Shown here: positions 53,658 through 63,494 of the stretch, piece by piece
How the letters are laid out: the number at the start of each line of letters is the position of its first letter
How positions within the stretch are numbered: position 1 is the first letter of the stretch
NCBI RefSeq assembly: GCF_002095475.1
Contig: NZ_MLFR01000009.1
Span: 1-64,000, forward strand
Direction of reading: 5' to 3'
Source: Pantoea rwandensis
Lineage (GTDB): Bacteria; Pseudomonadota; Gammaproteobacteria; Enterobacterales; Enterobacteriaceae
DNA: 64,000 nt
Notes under the pieces: generated by a model
Told to the model about the DNA's origin: nothing
Databases searched by the model: none
Seen by the model: only the letters and a program-made list of their open reading frames with translations
Program-made: the position numbers and the translations under genes

Positions 53658-54878
53658 ATGAAACGTGCAGTGATTACTGGCCTGGGTATCGTTTCCAGCA
53701 TTGGTAATAACCAGCAAGAAGTGCTGGCTTCTCTGCGTGAAGGCCGTTCCGGGATCACCTTCTCTGAAGAGATGAGAGATATCGGCATGCGCAGCCACGT
53801 CTGGGGCAACGTCAAACTGGATACCAACGGGCTCATCGATCGCAAAATCGTGCGTTTCATGAGTGATGCTTCAATCTACGCTTACCTGTCAATGGCGGAA
53901 GCGATTCAGGATTCAGGTCTGACTGACGAGCAGTATCAGAACAACCCACGTGTGGGTCTGATTGCCGGTTCAGGCGGTGGCTCGCCACGTTATCAGGTAT
54001 TTGGTGCCGATGCGATGCGTGGCCCACGTGGTCTGAAAGCGGTCGGTCCTTATGTTGTGACCAAAGCCATGGGTTCAGGCGTGTCTGCCTGCCTGGCAAC
54101 GCCGTTTAAAATCCACGGTGTGAACTACTCTATCAGCTCCGCTTGCGCGACTTCTGCACACTGCATCGGTAATGCGGTTGAGCAGATTCAGTTGGGCAAA
54201 CAGGACATCGTGTTTGCTGGCGGCGGCGAAGAGCTGAGCTGGGAAATGGCCTGTGAGTTCGATGCGATGGGCGCACTGTCCACCAAATACAACGAAACGC
54301 CAGAAAAAGCTTCACGTACTTACGATGCAAACCGTGATGGTTTCGTGATCGCAGGCGGCGGCGGTATGGTAGTGGTTGAAGAGCTGGAACATGCTCTGGC
54401 TCGTGGCGCGCACATCTACGCAGAAATCGTGGGCTACGGTGCGACTTCTGACGGTGCAGATATGGTAGCGCCATCAGGTGAAGGCGCAGTGCGTTGCATG
54501 AAAATGGCTATGCAGGGCGTGGATACCCCAATCGATTACCTCAACACCCACGGCACTTCAACGCCAGTCGGCGATGTGAAAGAGCTGGGCGCAATTCAGG
54601 AAGTGTTCGGTGACAATTCACCGTTCATCTCTGCGACCAAAGCCATGACCGGTCACTCACTGGGTGCAGCAGGCGTGCAGGAAGCGATCTATACGCTGTT
54701 AATGCTGGAGCACAGCTTCATCGCGCCAAGCATCAACATCGAAGAGCTGGATGAAGCCGGTAAAGGCCTCAACATCGTGACCAAGCCGACTGAAAAAGCG
54801 CTGACCACCGTGATGTCGAACAGCTTTGGTTTCGGCGGCACTAACGCCACCTTGACCATGCGTAAGCTTCCAGCTTAA
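53658..54878 (+). CDS. fabB: beta-ketoacyl-ACP synthase I FabB
   Basis: A 406-residue condensing enzyme (KAS I) needed to elongate unsaturated fatty acids. Catalytic Cys163 ([12 protein letters not shown]), His298 (LNTHGTSTP) and His333 (TGHSLG) are at the classic positions. The sequence equals E. coli FabB in length and order. The start ATG follows GGAATGAGGACTATTG. Expression is probably tuned by the FadR/FabR sites upstream. Confidence 0.97.
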   Translation: MKRAVITGLGIVSSIGNNQQEVLASLREGRSGITFSEEMRDIGMRSHVWGNVKLDTNGLIDRKIVRFMSDASIYAYLSMAEAIQDSGLTDEQYQNNPRVGLIAGSGGGSPRYQVFGADAMRGPRGLKAVGPYVVTKAMGSGVSACLATPFKIHGVNYSISSACATSAHCIGNAVEQIQLGKQDIVFAGGGEELSWEMACEFDAMGALSTKYNETPEKASRTYDANRDGFVIAGGGGMVVVEELEHALARGAHIYAEIVGYGATSDGADMVAPSGEGAVRCMKMAMQGVDTPIDYLNTHGTSTPVGDVKELGAIQEVFGDNSPFISATKAMTGHSLGAAGVQEAIYTLLMLEHSFIAPSINIEELDEAGKGLNIVTKPTEKALTTVMSNSFGFGGTNATLTMRKLPA

Positions 54879-54884
54879 GTTCCC

Positions 54885-54960
54885 GTCATACTTCAACATG
54901 TAGACCCGGTCACTGATTTCAGTCAGCTACCGGGGATGCAAATTGAATGCTATGGGGTAG
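54885..54960. repeat. degenerate palindromic intergenic element, copy 2
   Basis: Left end GTCATACTTCAACATGTA, right end TGCAAATTGAATGCTATGGGG; the ends are imperfect inverted copies (CATACTTCAA with TTGAATGCTATG). Inner CCGGT...ACCGG encloses ACTGA-TT-TCAGT. Same end sequence (GTCATACTTC) as the element at 45923. It separates fabB from its probable terminator. Confidence 0.5.
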
Positions 54961-54980
54961 TTGATAGCGTTGTTCTAAGG

Positions 54981-55007
54981 GCCGGTTAATCCGGCTCTTG
55001 TTGTTTT
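54981..55007 (+). terminator. probable terminator of fabB
   Basis: Five-bp stem GCCGG-TTAAT-CCGGC followed by TCTTGTTGTTTTT. The short stem and broken T run make it moderate. Confidence 0.55.
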
Positions 55008-55159
55008 TGACATTTGCCCCGCCGCTTGCCTACACTCTTCCCGTCGCCTCAATGAAACAAAATAATCGTTTGCGCAATTTGTGAATCAAATCACCCATTT
55101 CTGCCTTGTGCAGCAAATGAGCGTATTGCGCATGCCCTGAACAAGGAGTTCCTACCATC

Positions 55160-56341
55160 ATGACCACGGCTGCCGATACGCAGACGCAATCTGTGCTGCC
55201 CTTGGGCTGTATCTCATTTGCGGTCTTTCTCACCTACCTCACCGCTGGCCTCGCGTTGCCGGTTATCCCGCTGTATGTGCATCAAGAATTAGGGATGAGC
55301 AATCTGATGGTGGGCATCGCAGTGGGGATTCAATTTTTTGCCACGCTGCTGACGCGCAGTTTCGCTGGACGTCGTGCCGATCAGCACGGTGCTAAACTCA
55401 CGACCCAACATGGGATGCTCGCAATCGCCTTGGTGGGCGTGGCGTATCTGGCTGCGGCATTACTGCCGGTGTCGCCATGGGCCAAGTTCGGTTTACTGGC
55501 GATAGGGCGCTTACTGCTGGGATTTGGTGAAAGTCTACTGCTCACCGGCAATCTGACCTGGGGCATGGGGTTGGTAGGAAGCAAACGTTCTGGGCTGGTG
55601 ATGTCGTGGAACGGTATGGCGATCTATGGATCGCTGGCGGCAGGGGCTCCGCTCGGTCTGCTGATCAACCAACATGGTGGATTCGCCGCCTTGGGCATGG
55701 TAGCGCTGCTGCTTCCGTTGTTGTCGCTGGCCATCAACAGCTGGGTTAACAAAGTACCGGTGGTCGGCGGGGAGCGTCCCTCACTGTTTAGCGTGGTAAA
55801 AACCATTTTCCAGCCGGGTATGGCGCTGGCACTTCAAGGGACGGGATTCGCGGTTATTGGCACCTTTACGTCCCTCTATTTTGCCGCTGAAAACTGGGGG
55901 AATGCCGGTTTTGCCCTGACAGCATTTGGCTGTGCTTTTGTCTTGGTGCGAGTGTTCTTTGGTGGTTTACCCGATCGTCACGGCGGTGTACGGGTGGCGT
56001 TGGTTTCTCTGCTGGTGGAGACGGCGGGTTTGCTGCTGCTGGCGGGTGCGACATCGGGCGGGATGGCGCTGATTGGGGCCGCACTGACGGGCTGCGGTTG
56101 TTCACTGATCTTCCCGGCATTGGGTGTAGAAGTGATTAAACGCGTGTCACCGCAGATTCGGGGGACGGCGCTGGGCGGCTTCTCCGCCTTCCAGGATATT
56201 GCTTACGGTGCCAGCGGACCGCTGACCGGCCTGCTGGCGACGGCTTTAGGTTATGGCTCGGTCTATATTGCGGGCGCGTGCTGTGCCGCACTGGGCATAT
56301 TGGTTACCTGGTCGTTTGCGCGTAGCGCGACAACAGCATAA
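55160..56341 (+). CDS. yfcJ: YfcJ-type MFS transporter
   Basis: A 393-residue, 12-helix major facilitator of the YfcJ/YhhS arabinose-efflux-like group. Characteristic segments: [40 protein letters not shown] (motif A), [20 protein letters not shown] (motif B region). It matches E. coli YfcJ (392 aa), also downstream of fabB; the substrate is unknown. The last 38 bases overlap the 3' end of the convergent MocR gene (56304-56341). Confidence 0.9.
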   Translation: MTTAADTQTQSVLPLGCISFAVFLTYLTAGLALPVIPLYVHQELGMSNLMVGIAVGIQFFATLLTRSFAGRRADQHGAKLTTQHGMLAIALVGVAYLAAALLPVSPWAKFGLLAIGRLLLGFGESLLLTGNLTWGMGLVGSKRSGLVMSWNGMAIYGSLAAGAPLGLLINQHGGFAALGMVALLLPLLSLAINSWVNKVPVVGGERPSLFSVVKTIFQPGMALALQGTGFAVIGTFTSLYFAAENWGNAGFALTAFGCAFVLVRVFFGGLPDRHGGVRVALVSLLVETAGLLLLAGATSGGMALIGAALTGCGCSLIFPALGVEVIKRVSPQIRGTALGGFSAFQDIAYGASGPLTGLLATALGYGSVYIAGACCAALGILVTWSFARSATTA

Positions 56342-57740
56342 CCAGCTTATCGCAGGCACTGACGATCTCACCGGGCGTCAGTGCAGCGAAGCCCAGTATC
56401 CAGCCTTTCTGCGATGTGTTTCCAGCATAAAGCGGCGAAAGGCGGGGCAGCAGCAGACCCATCTCTGCGGCTTGCTGAGTCAATGGTGCTTCTTCACCCT
56501 GCTTTAGACAAACCGTCAACTGCAACCCGCCCGCAGCATGTAGCGGCTTTAGCCACGGCTGCATGCGCGTGTTGATTTGCTCCAGCAACCGATCGCGACG
56601 GCTATGATAAAGCTGACGCATCAAGCGCAAGTGGCTGGCAAAATAGCCCTGCTGCATAAACTCGGCGGTCATCGCCTGGGGCAGCAACGCGCTATGACCA
56701 TCCATCACACTGCGCGCGCGGCCCAGGGCATCAACCAGCTGTGGCGGCACCACCATCCACGCCAGCCGCAGCGAGGGAAACAACATTTTAGAGAAAGTGC
56801 CAAGGCAAATGACCCGACTGTCGTTTTCCAACCCCTGAAGCGCTGGGGCGGGACGATCGTCATAATGAAACTCACTGTCGTAATCGTCCTCAATCAGCCA
56901 ACTCTGCTGTTCACGTGCCCAGGCAAGCCAGTGTAAACGGCGCGCCAGGCTCATCGGAATGCCTGTGGGGTAGTGGTGCGCGGGTGTCATATAGACCAGC
57001 TTGGCGCGTCCACTTAAGGGTATGGCGCCTTCGCTATCCAGTGGCATTACCCGACAGCGCGCACCTGCAGCGAGAAAGGCGTTGCGCGCGCCGGGATAGC
57101 CAGGTTCTTCGAGCCATACCTCATCGTCGTTATCGAGAAACATCAGCGCCAGCAGCTGCAACGCTTGCTGTGAGCTGGTCAGTATCACCACTTGTTCAGC
57201 TGAACACCTCACACCACGCGACAACGCCAGATAATCGGCCACAGCCTGACGCAGTGGCCGATAGCCCAGCGGATCGCCATAACCCATCACCTGGCTGCCT
57301 AAGCGACGTTGAACACTGTTGCTGATGCGGCGCCACTGTTCATGCGGAAAGGCGCGTAATTCTGGTGAACCCGCCGCGAAGGCGTGGGGAAACGGCGGAT
57401 CCTGACAGCCGCCGGTGGCCAGAACCTGTTCGCCCCTGCGGGAGAAAGGGGGAGAATCTTGGCTGGCACTGGATGCAAGACGCTGTGGTATAGCAATCGA
57501 CACAAAGGTGCCGCGTCCGGCTCGTCTTTCCAGATAGCCTTCGCTCTCTAACTGCGCATACGCCGCTTCCACCGTCACGCGCGATAAGGATAAGTCGGCT
57601 GCCATCTGGCGGCTGGAGGGCAGTCGCGCATGATGAAGCAAATGACCTTGCGTGATGGCCTGGCGTAACATCATGCACAGGCGTTCACGCAATCCGCCTT
57701 TGGGTTGGTGGTTAAACAGGGCCAAAAAGTGGGGGCTCAT
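56304..57740 (-). CDS. MocR-family (GntR / aminotransferase-like) regulator
   Basis: A 478-residue regulator. A winged helix-turn-helix at residues about 15-78 ([53 protein letters not shown]) is joined to a class I aminotransferase-like domain (about 115-470) with the PLP-Lys in [17 protein letters not shown]. Members bind PLP and often control vitamin B6, GABA or taurine metabolism. Divergent from a rhodanese gene; three GTGGT-type elements lie in the 86-bp gap. Its 3' end runs 38 bases into yfcJ in opposite direction. The regulated pathway cannot be read off. Confidence 0.87.
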   Translation of the reverse strand: MSPHFLALFNHQPKGGLRERLCMMLRQAITQGHLLHHARLPSSRQMAADLSLSRVTVEAAYAQLESEGYLERRAGRGTFVSIAIPQRLASSASQDSPPFSRRGEQVLATGGCQDPPFPHAFAAGSPELRAFPHEQWRRISNSVQRRLGSQVMGYGDPLGYRPLRQAVADYLALSRGVRCSAEQVVILTSSQQALQLLALMFLDNDDEVWLEEPGYPGARNAFLAAGARCRVMPLDSEGAIPLSGRAKLVYMTPAHHYPTGIPMSLARRLHWLAWAREQQSWLIEDDYDSEFHYDDRPAPALQGLENDSRVICLGTFSKMLFPSLRLAWMVVPPQLVDALGRARSVMDGHSALLPQAMTAEFMQQGYFASHLRLMRQLYHSRRDRLLEQINTRMQPWLKPLHAAGGLQLTVCLKQGEEAPLTQQAAEMGLLLPRLSPLYAGNTSQKGWILGFAALTPGEIVSACDKLVMLLSRYAQTTR

Positions 57741-57741
57741 G

Positions 57742-57789
57742 GTGGTCTTATCATCTTGGAGAAAGTGGTATCAGGTTAAAGACCACTTT
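57742..57789. promoter_or_regulatory. MocR-type operator region
   Basis: Three copies of the element GTGGT: forward at 57742-57746 and 57765-57769, and inverted (ACCAC) at 57782-57786. The last two form the inverted repeat AAAGTGGT-N12-ACCACTTT. MocR regulators usually bind one inverted plus one direct repeat. It covers the shared control region of both divergent genes. Confidence 0.65.
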
Positions 57790-57826
57790 GCCGTAAACTG
57801 AGTCCCAATCACAACAGGAGAATGCC

Positions 57827-58270
57827 ATGTCATCAGTGTTACGTTTCCCCGCAGCCAGCCCACAAGAGAGCCTGGCCTATTTGCAGCACAAACTCAGTTA
57901 TTACACCGATGCCTGGGACTTGGCTGAAGATCTGGCACAGGGTATGAATGCGATTGTGGTGATCGACGCACGTGCCAGCGAGGTGTACCAAGCGGGGCAC
58001 ATCACCGGCGCGATCTCATTCCCTCATCGCACCATGAATGCTGAGTCCACTGCACCGTTGGATCGCGGCAAAGTGTACATCACCTATTGCGATGGTATTG
58101 GCTGCAACGGCTCAACCAAAGCGGCATTGAAGCTGGCCTCGCTGGGTTTCCAGGTGAAAGAGCTGATTGGCGGGTTGGATTTCTGGAAGCGAGATGGTCA
58201 TCCGCTGACGTGGGGCGAGGCACCGGGAGAATGGCCACAAGCCACCTCCGGTGCTCATTGTGGTTGTTAA
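57827..58270 (+). CDS. single-domain rhodanese
   Basis: A 147-residue cytosolic rhodanese-fold protein. The active-site loop is YCDGIGCNGSTKAAL, with Cys in the CDGIGC position and a longer loop than the six-residue type; the family prefix VVIDARASEVYQAGHITGAI is typical. It ends in a Cys pair (AHCGC). Start ATG has AGGAG upstream. It is divergent from the MocR regulator, which may control it, and ends one base short of the convergent flk gene. Sulfur acceptor unknown. Confidence 0.87.
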   Translation: MSSVLRFPAASPQESLAYLQHKLSYYTDAWDLAEDLAQGMNAIVVIDARASEVYQAGHITGAISFPHRTMNAESTAPLDRGKVYITYCDGIGCNGSTKAALKLASLGFQVKELIGGLDFWKRDGHPLTWGEAPGEWPQATSGAHCGC

Positions 58271-58271
58271 G

Positions 58272-59303
58272 CTACAGAAACAGCCACAATAAGAAGAAGA
58301 ACGCCGCCAAACCGAGGATTAGCGTTAAGGCAGGACGCTGCGCCAGCGGGCGCGGCAAAATCTCAACCCATGGCGACCAGATGGGCTGCGGGCGCAATTC
58401 GCTGGCAGCATGCGGTTGCTCATGATTTTTCTCGACGCGACGACTGAACAGCAGATTAAGCAGATCTTGCGTTTGCGCAGGGGTCAGTACCGTTTGCGGT
58501 GTAGCCTGGAAACGTTGCTGGCTGTAATCCTCCAGCAGTCGCTGTTCGTTGTGTGTCAGCGGCTGTTTCAGGGAACTTTCCAGCATTTGCAACGTTGGCG
58601 CACTGTGTTGGGCCAACGTCTGGCGTACCTGAAGATATTGCGTCAGCAGTGGGAAGTGGCGTGAAGGAATCGGATCGCCACTTTTCAAATTGACCAGTTT
58701 CAGCGTATCGGTCAGCAGTTTAACCGGCGATTCCCCTGTCATTGCAGCAAGGCGTGTCACTTGTTGATTGAGCGACTGCTGCTCGGCAGGGAGCAATGTG
58801 CGGTCGGAAACGCGCGTCTGTTGCGGCTGGGGGATCGCCATCTGTCCATTTTGCAGCATCGTCAGCACCTGGCGTAACTGATCTTGCGACAGCGCGCTCA
58901 ATACGGTTTGGTTAAATTGCTGACGGATAAAGTCGCTCACGGCTTGGCGATTGTTGCCCTGCGGCAATTTTTCTAACAGTTGCTGTAATAACTGGCGCGT
59001 CGCAAGGCTATTTTGTACCTGCGTCAATCGACCATTCAAATGCTGTTCGGCGACAGGGAAATGTCGTGATTGCAGCTCCGCATCATTCTTAACACCCACT
59101 TCATGGCGAACCCCGGCCCAGAGTTCAGGGGCTTTCAGTGTGCTGAGTGACATGATGCGTACAATCAAGCGTTCGAGCGTGGTGCGCTGCGCAGGGGATA
59201 ACGGCTGTTCACCTGCCGGTCCGCCGGGACGAGTAGGGCCAGTCGCGTTAGTGAGCGTTGAACGATCGCCCGCGGGCACACCGGGACCGCTAAGAGGTTG
59301 CAT
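58272..59303 (-). CDS. flk: flagellar regulator Flk
   Basis: A 343-residue inner-membrane protein with a single C-terminal helix (PALTLILGLAAFFFLLWLFL) and a Gln/Leu-rich cytosolic body. The middle section (AELQSRHFPVAEQHLNGRLT, NNRQAVSDFIRQQF, GQMAIPQPQQ, LLPAEQQSL) aligns with E. coli Flk, which prevents premature secretion of late flagellar substrates. I chose ATG 59301-59303 (AAGGATTCC upstream); the longer frame runs into a terminator. It lies near pdxB/usg in E. coli too. Confidence 0.9.
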   Translation of the reverse strand: MQPLSGPGVPAGDRSTLTNATGPTRPGGPAGEQPLSPAQRTTLERLIVRIMSLSTLKAPELWAGVRHEVGVKNDAELQSRHFPVAEQHLNGRLTQVQNSLATRQLLQQLLEKLPQGNNRQAVSDFIRQQFNQTVLSALSQDQLRQVLTMLQNGQMAIPQPQQTRVSDRTLLPAEQQSLNQQVTRLAAMTGESPVKLLTDTLKLVNLKSGDPIPSRHFPLLTQYLQVRQTLAQHSAPTLQMLESSLKQPLTHNEQRLLEDYSQQRFQATPQTVLTPAQTQDLLNLLFSRRVEKNHEQPHAASELRPQPIWSPWVEILPRPLAQRPALTLILGLAAFFFLLWLFL

Positions 59304-59370
59304 GGCGGAATCCTTGAGAAACGAGGTCAGATCCGGGTGCGCCGGAAAAACGAGGACATATGATAGCAAA

Positions 59371-59402
59371 AGCCCCCAGGAAATCCACGGGGGCTGGGGG
59401 CT
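59371..59402 (-). terminator. terminator of the EamA transporter gene
   Basis: Nine-bp stem AGCCCCCAG...CTGGGGGCT; on the minus strand followed by TTTGCTATC. It sits 16 bp past the transporter stop. Confidence 0.65.
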
Positions 59403-59417
59403 TTCAGGGCAATAAAA

Positions 59418-60323
59418 TCAGGCCGCAGGATCGGGAACGTTGGTCTCACGCGGTTTACGCAGCGGGGTTTTCATACGTTGCGCCAGAATTACACCGACTA
59501 AGGTCATCCCGCCACCAATCCAGTGATAAGCATGCAACTGCTCATGCAGGAACATCACCGCGATAATGGCAGTAAACGCCGGTACGAAATTCATAAAAAT
59601 ACTGGTGGTGCTGGCCCCAAGTCGCTGCACGCCAAGGATCCACAAAAAAGGCGCGACAATCGAAGCAAACAGTCCAGCAAACAGCACCAGCGGGATATTA
59701 TGCATATTAAGTGAGACATCCGGCGCACGCAGGAAACCGGGCAGTAGCAGCAGAACACCGAAGAAAATTTGCACGTACAGGCTCTGCCACGTTGGCAGGG
59801 GAATCGCCCAGCGTTTAGTAAGTACGCCGTAGAGTGCGTAAGACGTGGACGCTGCCAGCATCATCAATTCTCCATTGCCCAAACGCTGATTCAGCAACTG
59901 AGCCGGGTTGCCTTCACTGACCAGCCACACCAAACCGGCAAACGACAGCAGGCCACCAATCAAAATTCCGCGAGTGGGTGCCAATCGCAGTACGAACAGG
60001 CTGAGTAGAATGGTCAGCAGCGGAATCGTCGCGCCGAGAATGCCCATCATTACCGCCGACACGCTGTGCGCCGCATAGTAAGCAAGACTTTGATACAGCA
60101 CCATGCCCAGCAGACCCAGGATCAGCAATCGCCATAAATTCGCGCGGATGGTATGCCGATGCCGCCACACGCCGGGCAAGCAGAACGGCGCCAGCATCAC
60201 TAACGCCAGCAACCAGCGATAAAAGGAAATGGCGGCAGGATCGATGCTCCCAGCAGAGAGTTTGCTGACGATAGTGTTGATCGACCAGATCATCACTGCG
60301 ATGAGCGGAAACAGTAAATACAT
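59418..60323 (-). CDS. EamA/DMT-family transporter
   Basis: A 301-residue, ten-helix exporter with two EamA repeats: MYLLFPLIAVMIWSINTIVS onward (first, about 1-135), and GELMMLAASTSYALYGVLTK onward (second, about 155-285). The C-terminal tail is basic then acidic. I used ATG 60321-60323 (AGGAG eight bases upstream); the longer frame to 60446 overlaps the divergent AraC gene. A neighbouring AraC-family gene, 95 bp away, is the likely regulator, a pairing like E. coli nimR/nimT. Substrate unknown. Confidence 0.87.
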   Translation of the reverse strand: MYLLFPLIAVMIWSINTIVSKLSAGSIDPAAISFYRWLLALVMLAPFCLPGVWRHRHTIRANLWRLLILGLLGMVLYQSLAYYAAHSVSAVMMGILGATIPLLTILLSLFVLRLAPTRGILIGGLLSFAGLVWLVSEGNPAQLLNQRLGNGELMMLAASTSYALYGVLTKRWAIPLPTWQSLYVQIFFGVLLLLPGFLRAPDVSLNMHNIPLVLFAGLFASIVAPFLWILGVQRLGASTTSIFMNFVPAFTAIIAVMFLHEQLHAYHWIGGGMTLVGVILAQRMKTPLRKPRETNVPDPAA

Positions 60324-60418
60324 CGTACGGCTCCTGAAGTTAATTGCGAACAGTTTACGTTTGACCGGTTTAAACCAGATAGTTAAAATCGGACAATATT
60401 CGTTAGCCACCGGACAGA

Positions 60419-61198
60419 ATGAATCTACAAGTCGAGTATCAGGCACCCATTGATGCGCCGCTGCTGCGCTTCTTTATGCGTTACGACGAAGCCAACGCGA
60501 AAACCGAATATCTGTCGCATGCCCACGATTGGGGACAGGTGATTTTTGTCACCAGCCACGTACTTGAAATGGAAGTCGAAGGTGAGCGCCTGTTAGCGCC
60601 TTCTGATATGCCTGTTTGGATCCCCGCCTCGCATCGTCACGGCAGCTACAACCACGGCCACGCACGATTTCGCACGCTAAATATCGCCGCAGATCTCTGT
60701 GTCGGCATGCCGAAGAAAGCGTGTTTACTGCACGTTGATGCGATTGTGCATGCCATCATGAATGATTTTGCACGCCGTACTGTGGAACAACCCATCAGTG
60801 AATCTGACTGGCGTTTGTGTGAGGTGTTGATTGATCGTTTGCGCCTGGCGCCGGTACATACCAGCTATTTGCCGATGTCGGATGACAAATTTCTCGCGCC
60901 GATCTTGCGAGCGTTGGAAGAGAACCCTGGCGACAACACCACGCTGGCACAATGGGCGAAGCGCGTGTTTACCACTGAGCGTACGCTAGCGCGACGTTGC
61001 CAGCAGTTGTTACAAATGTCCTTCAGCGAATGGCGGCAGCGCCTACGTTTTCTGCGCACAATTGCGCTGCTGGAGCAGGGCTGTAGCGTGCAGTCTATTG
61101 CGTATGAACTCGGCTACAGCTCGGCATCGGCCCTGATTGTGATGTTTCAACAGCAGGCGGGCACCACGCCGGATCGCTATCGCAGTCGGTTAGGTTAA
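60419..61198 (+). CDS. AraC-family regulator (cupin-type sensor)
   Basis: A 259-residue regulator. The N-terminus is a cupin-like sensor ([37 protein letters not shown]), with His residues that may bind a metal or ligand; the C-terminal double helix-turn-helix spans about 160-255 ([49 protein letters not shown]). Its subtype is that of NimR/RipA-like regulators of adjacent efflux genes. Divergent from the EamA transporter. The ATG lies within a compact 95-bp gap. Confidence 0.87.
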   Translation: MNLQVEYQAPIDAPLLRFFMRYDEANAKTEYLSHAHDWGQVIFVTSHVLEMEVEGERLLAPSDMPVWIPASHRHGSYNHGHARFRTLNIAADLCVGMPKKACLLHVDAIVHAIMNDFARRTVEQPISESDWRLCEVLIDRLRLAPVHTSYLPMSDDKFLAPILRALEENPGDNTTLAQWAKRVFTTERTLARRCQQLLQMSFSEWRQRLRFLRTIALLEQGCSVQSIAYELGYSSASALIVMFQQQAGTTPDRYRSRLG

Positions 61199-61256
61199 TC
61201 CCCGGCTTTATGTCAGAATACGCGCCTCAAAATCTTCAGATGACAGGACCGCCGCA

Positions 61257-62381
61257 GTGAAAATTCTCGTCGATGAAAATATGCCTTATGCCCGCGAACT
61301 GTTCAGCCGCACCGGAGACGTGCTGGCGGTGCCTGGCCGTCCGTTACCGGAAGCCGAGCTACAGGATGCCAGCGGATTAATGGTGCGTTCGGTTACCAAG
61401 GTAAATGCAGCGCTGCTGGCCGGTACGCCGGTGAAGTTTGTTGGTACCGCAACCGCAGGCACCGATCATGTTGATGACGCATCGCTGGCGGCGGCCGGTA
61501 TTGCCTTCTCTGCGGCACCGGGTTGTAACGCCATTGCCGTGGTGGAGTATGTGTTCTCATCATTACTGCTGTTAGCCGAGCGCGATGGCTTCGCGTTACG
61601 CGATCGTACCGTGGGGATTGTCGGTGTCGGCAATGTCGGCGGTCGTTTGCAAAAGCGTCTTGAAGCGTGGGGCGTGAAAACCCTGCTGTGTGATCCGCCG
61701 CGTGCCGATCGTGGCGATCAGGAAGATTTTCGCTCGCTCGATGAGCTGGTCGCACAGGCCGATATTCTGACGTTTCACACGCCGCTGTTTAAAGACGGGC
61801 CGTATAAAAGCTGGCATCTGGCCGACATGGCGCTAATGATGGCACTGAAACCCAATACTATCCTGATCAATGCCTGCCGAGGCCCGGTGGTGGATAACGC
61901 CGCGCTGCTAGAAGTGTTGAGAATGCGCAGCGATCTTAGCGTGGTGCTGGATGTATGGGAGCCAGAGCCGGATCTGAACCTCGATTTGTTGGATAAAGTG
62001 GATATCGCCACTGCACACATTGCGGGCTATACGCTGGAAGGCAAAGCGCGCGGCACCACGCAGGTCTTTGAAGCCTGGTGTGAGTTTATCGGCCAGCCGC
62101 AACAGGTCGCGCTGGAAAGTCTGCTGCCTGCGCCGGAATTTGGCACCATCACGCTGCACGGCAAGCTCGATCAGCCGACGCTGAAACGACTGGTACACCT
62201 GGTGTATGATGTGCGCCGCGATGACGCGCCACTGCGTAAAGTGGCCGCCCAGCCGGGTGAATTTGACCGCCTGCGCAAGCAGTATGAAGAGCGTCGTGAA
62301 TGGTCATCTTTGCAGGTGAAATGTGATGATGCCGAGGCGGCTATAATGCTGGAAAAACTCGGTTTTCGCGCCAGTTTGTAA
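61257..62381 (+). CDS. pdxB: 4-phosphoerythronate dehydrogenase PdxB
   Basis: A 374-residue NAD-dependent 2-hydroxyacid dehydrogenase in the second step of pyridoxal-phosphate synthesis. The NAD motif is [12 protein letters not shown] (120-131); catalytic residues are visible as Arg in [10 protein letters not shown], Glu in DVWEPEPD and His in TAHIAGYT; a PdxB-specific dimerisation domain forms the C-terminus. The start is GTG 61257 with AGGA nine bases upstream. Slightly shorter than E. coli PdxB (378). A terminator lies 50 bp beyond the stop. Confidence 0.95.
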   Translation: MKILVDENMPYARELFSRTGDVLAVPGRPLPEAELQDASGLMVRSVTKVNAALLAGTPVKFVGTATAGTDHVDDASLAAAGIAFSAAPGCNAIAVVEYVFSSLLLLAERDGFALRDRTVGIVGVGNVGGRLQKRLEAWGVKTLLCDPPRADRGDQEDFRSLDELVAQADILTFHTPLFKDGPYKSWHLADMALMMALKPNTILINACRGPVVDNAALLEVLRMRSDLSVVLDVWEPEPDLNLDLLDKVDIATAHIAGYTLEGKARGTTQVFEAWCEFIGQPQQVALESLLPAPEFGTITLHGKLDQPTLKRLVHLVYDVRRDDAPLRKVAAQPGEFDRLRKQYEERREWSSLQVKCDDAEAAIMLEKLGFRASL

Positions 62382-62430
62382 AGTTAAATCAATCCCCTGC
62401 GATTTAGCGCGGGAAAAGTCTTAAATGTCA

Positions 62431-62458
62431 GGCGGTGTAATCACCGCCTCTCTTTTTT
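62431..62458 (+). terminator. terminator between pdxB and usg
   Basis: Seven-bp stem GGCGGTG-TAAT-CACCGCC followed by TCTCTTTTTT, 26 bases before the usg start. It probably separates pdxB from usg-truA, or attenuates read-through into them. Confidence 0.9.
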
Positions 62459-62483
62459 ATGTCATTGTCTGGAGTAAACCAAC

Positions 62484-63494
62484 ATGTCTGACGGCTGGAA
62501 TATTGCGTTATTGGGCGCAACAGGCGCAGTAGGGAACGCTGTACTGGAATTGCTGGCGGAACGCCAGTTCCCGGTTGGTGAATTGTATCTGCTGGCGAGT
62601 GAAAACGGTGCCGGTGAAAACAAGCGCTTTGAAGGTCGCACAGTGCTGGTGCAGGACGCCGCCGAATTTGACTGGACGCAAGCGCAGCTGGCGTTTTTCG
62701 CCGCCGGACGTGAAGCGTCTGCACGCTACGCCGAAGAAGCCGCCAGCCAAGGCTGTTTGGTGATCGACAGCAGCGACCTTTTCGCGCTGGAGCCGGATGT
62801 GCCGCTGGTGGTGCCGGATGTTAATCCACAAGTGATGGCGGATTATCGCAACCGCAACATTATTACCGTTGCCGATAGCCTGGTGAGCCAACTGCTGTGT
62901 GCCATCAAACCGCTGGTCGATACCGCTGGTTTGAGCCGTTTGCAGGTGACCAACTTGCTGTCGGTTTCCAACCAAGGCAAAGCGGCGGTTGACGGTTTAG
63001 CTGGTGAAAGTGCGCGTTTGCTGAACGGCGTGCCCGCCGATGAGCACTATTTTGGCCGCCAACTGGCGTTCAACATGTTGCCGCAAATAGTTGATGCGCA
63101 AGGCAGCGTGGAAAGTGAACGACGCTTGGTTGAGCAGGTGCGCAAAGTGTTGCAGGACGAAGGTTTACCGCTGGCGGTCAGCAGCGTGCAAGCGCCAGTG
63201 TTCTACGGCAATGCGCAGATCGTCCATATCGAGAATTTGCGTCCGCTATCAGCAGAAGAAGCGCGTGATGAACTGGCGCGTGCTGAAGACATCAATCTGA
63301 GCGAAGAGGGCGAGTTCCCCACGCAGGTGACGGATGCTTCCGGCAACGACATGCTGAGCATCGGCTGCGTGCGTAACGATTATGGCGTACCGGAGCTACT
63401 GCAGTTCTGGTCAGTCGCTGACAACATCCGCTTTGGCGGTGCGCTGATGGCAGTGAAAACCGCCGAGAAATTGGTGCAGGAGTACTTCTATTAA
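62484..63494 (+). CDS. usg: USG-1 protein (aspartate-semialdehyde dehydrogenase-like)
   Basis: A 336-residue protein of the aspartate-semialdehyde dehydrogenase family. The nucleotide-binding start [20 protein letters not shown] is intact, but the position of the catalytic Cys is not in the usual C-N context ([16 protein letters not shown]), so it is probably not an active dehydrogenase. In E. coli usg lies upstream of truA with translational overlap; here TAATG overlap at 63492-63496 is preserved. Function unknown. Confidence 0.93.
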   Translation: MSDGWNIALLGATGAVGNAVLELLAERQFPVGELYLLASENGAGENKRFEGRTVLVQDAAEFDWTQAQLAFFAAGREASARYAEEAASQGCLVIDSSDLFALEPDVPLVVPDVNPQVMADYRNRNIITVADSLVSQLLCAIKPLVDTAGLSRLQVTNLLSVSNQGKAAVDGLAGESARLLNGVPADEHYFGRQLAFNMLPQIVDAQGSVESERRLVEQVRKVLQDEGLPLAVSSVQAPVFYGNAQIVHIENLRPLSAEEARDELARAEDINLSEEGEFPTQVTDASGNDMLSIGCVRNDYGVPELLQFWSVADNIRFGGALMAVKTAEKLVQEYFY

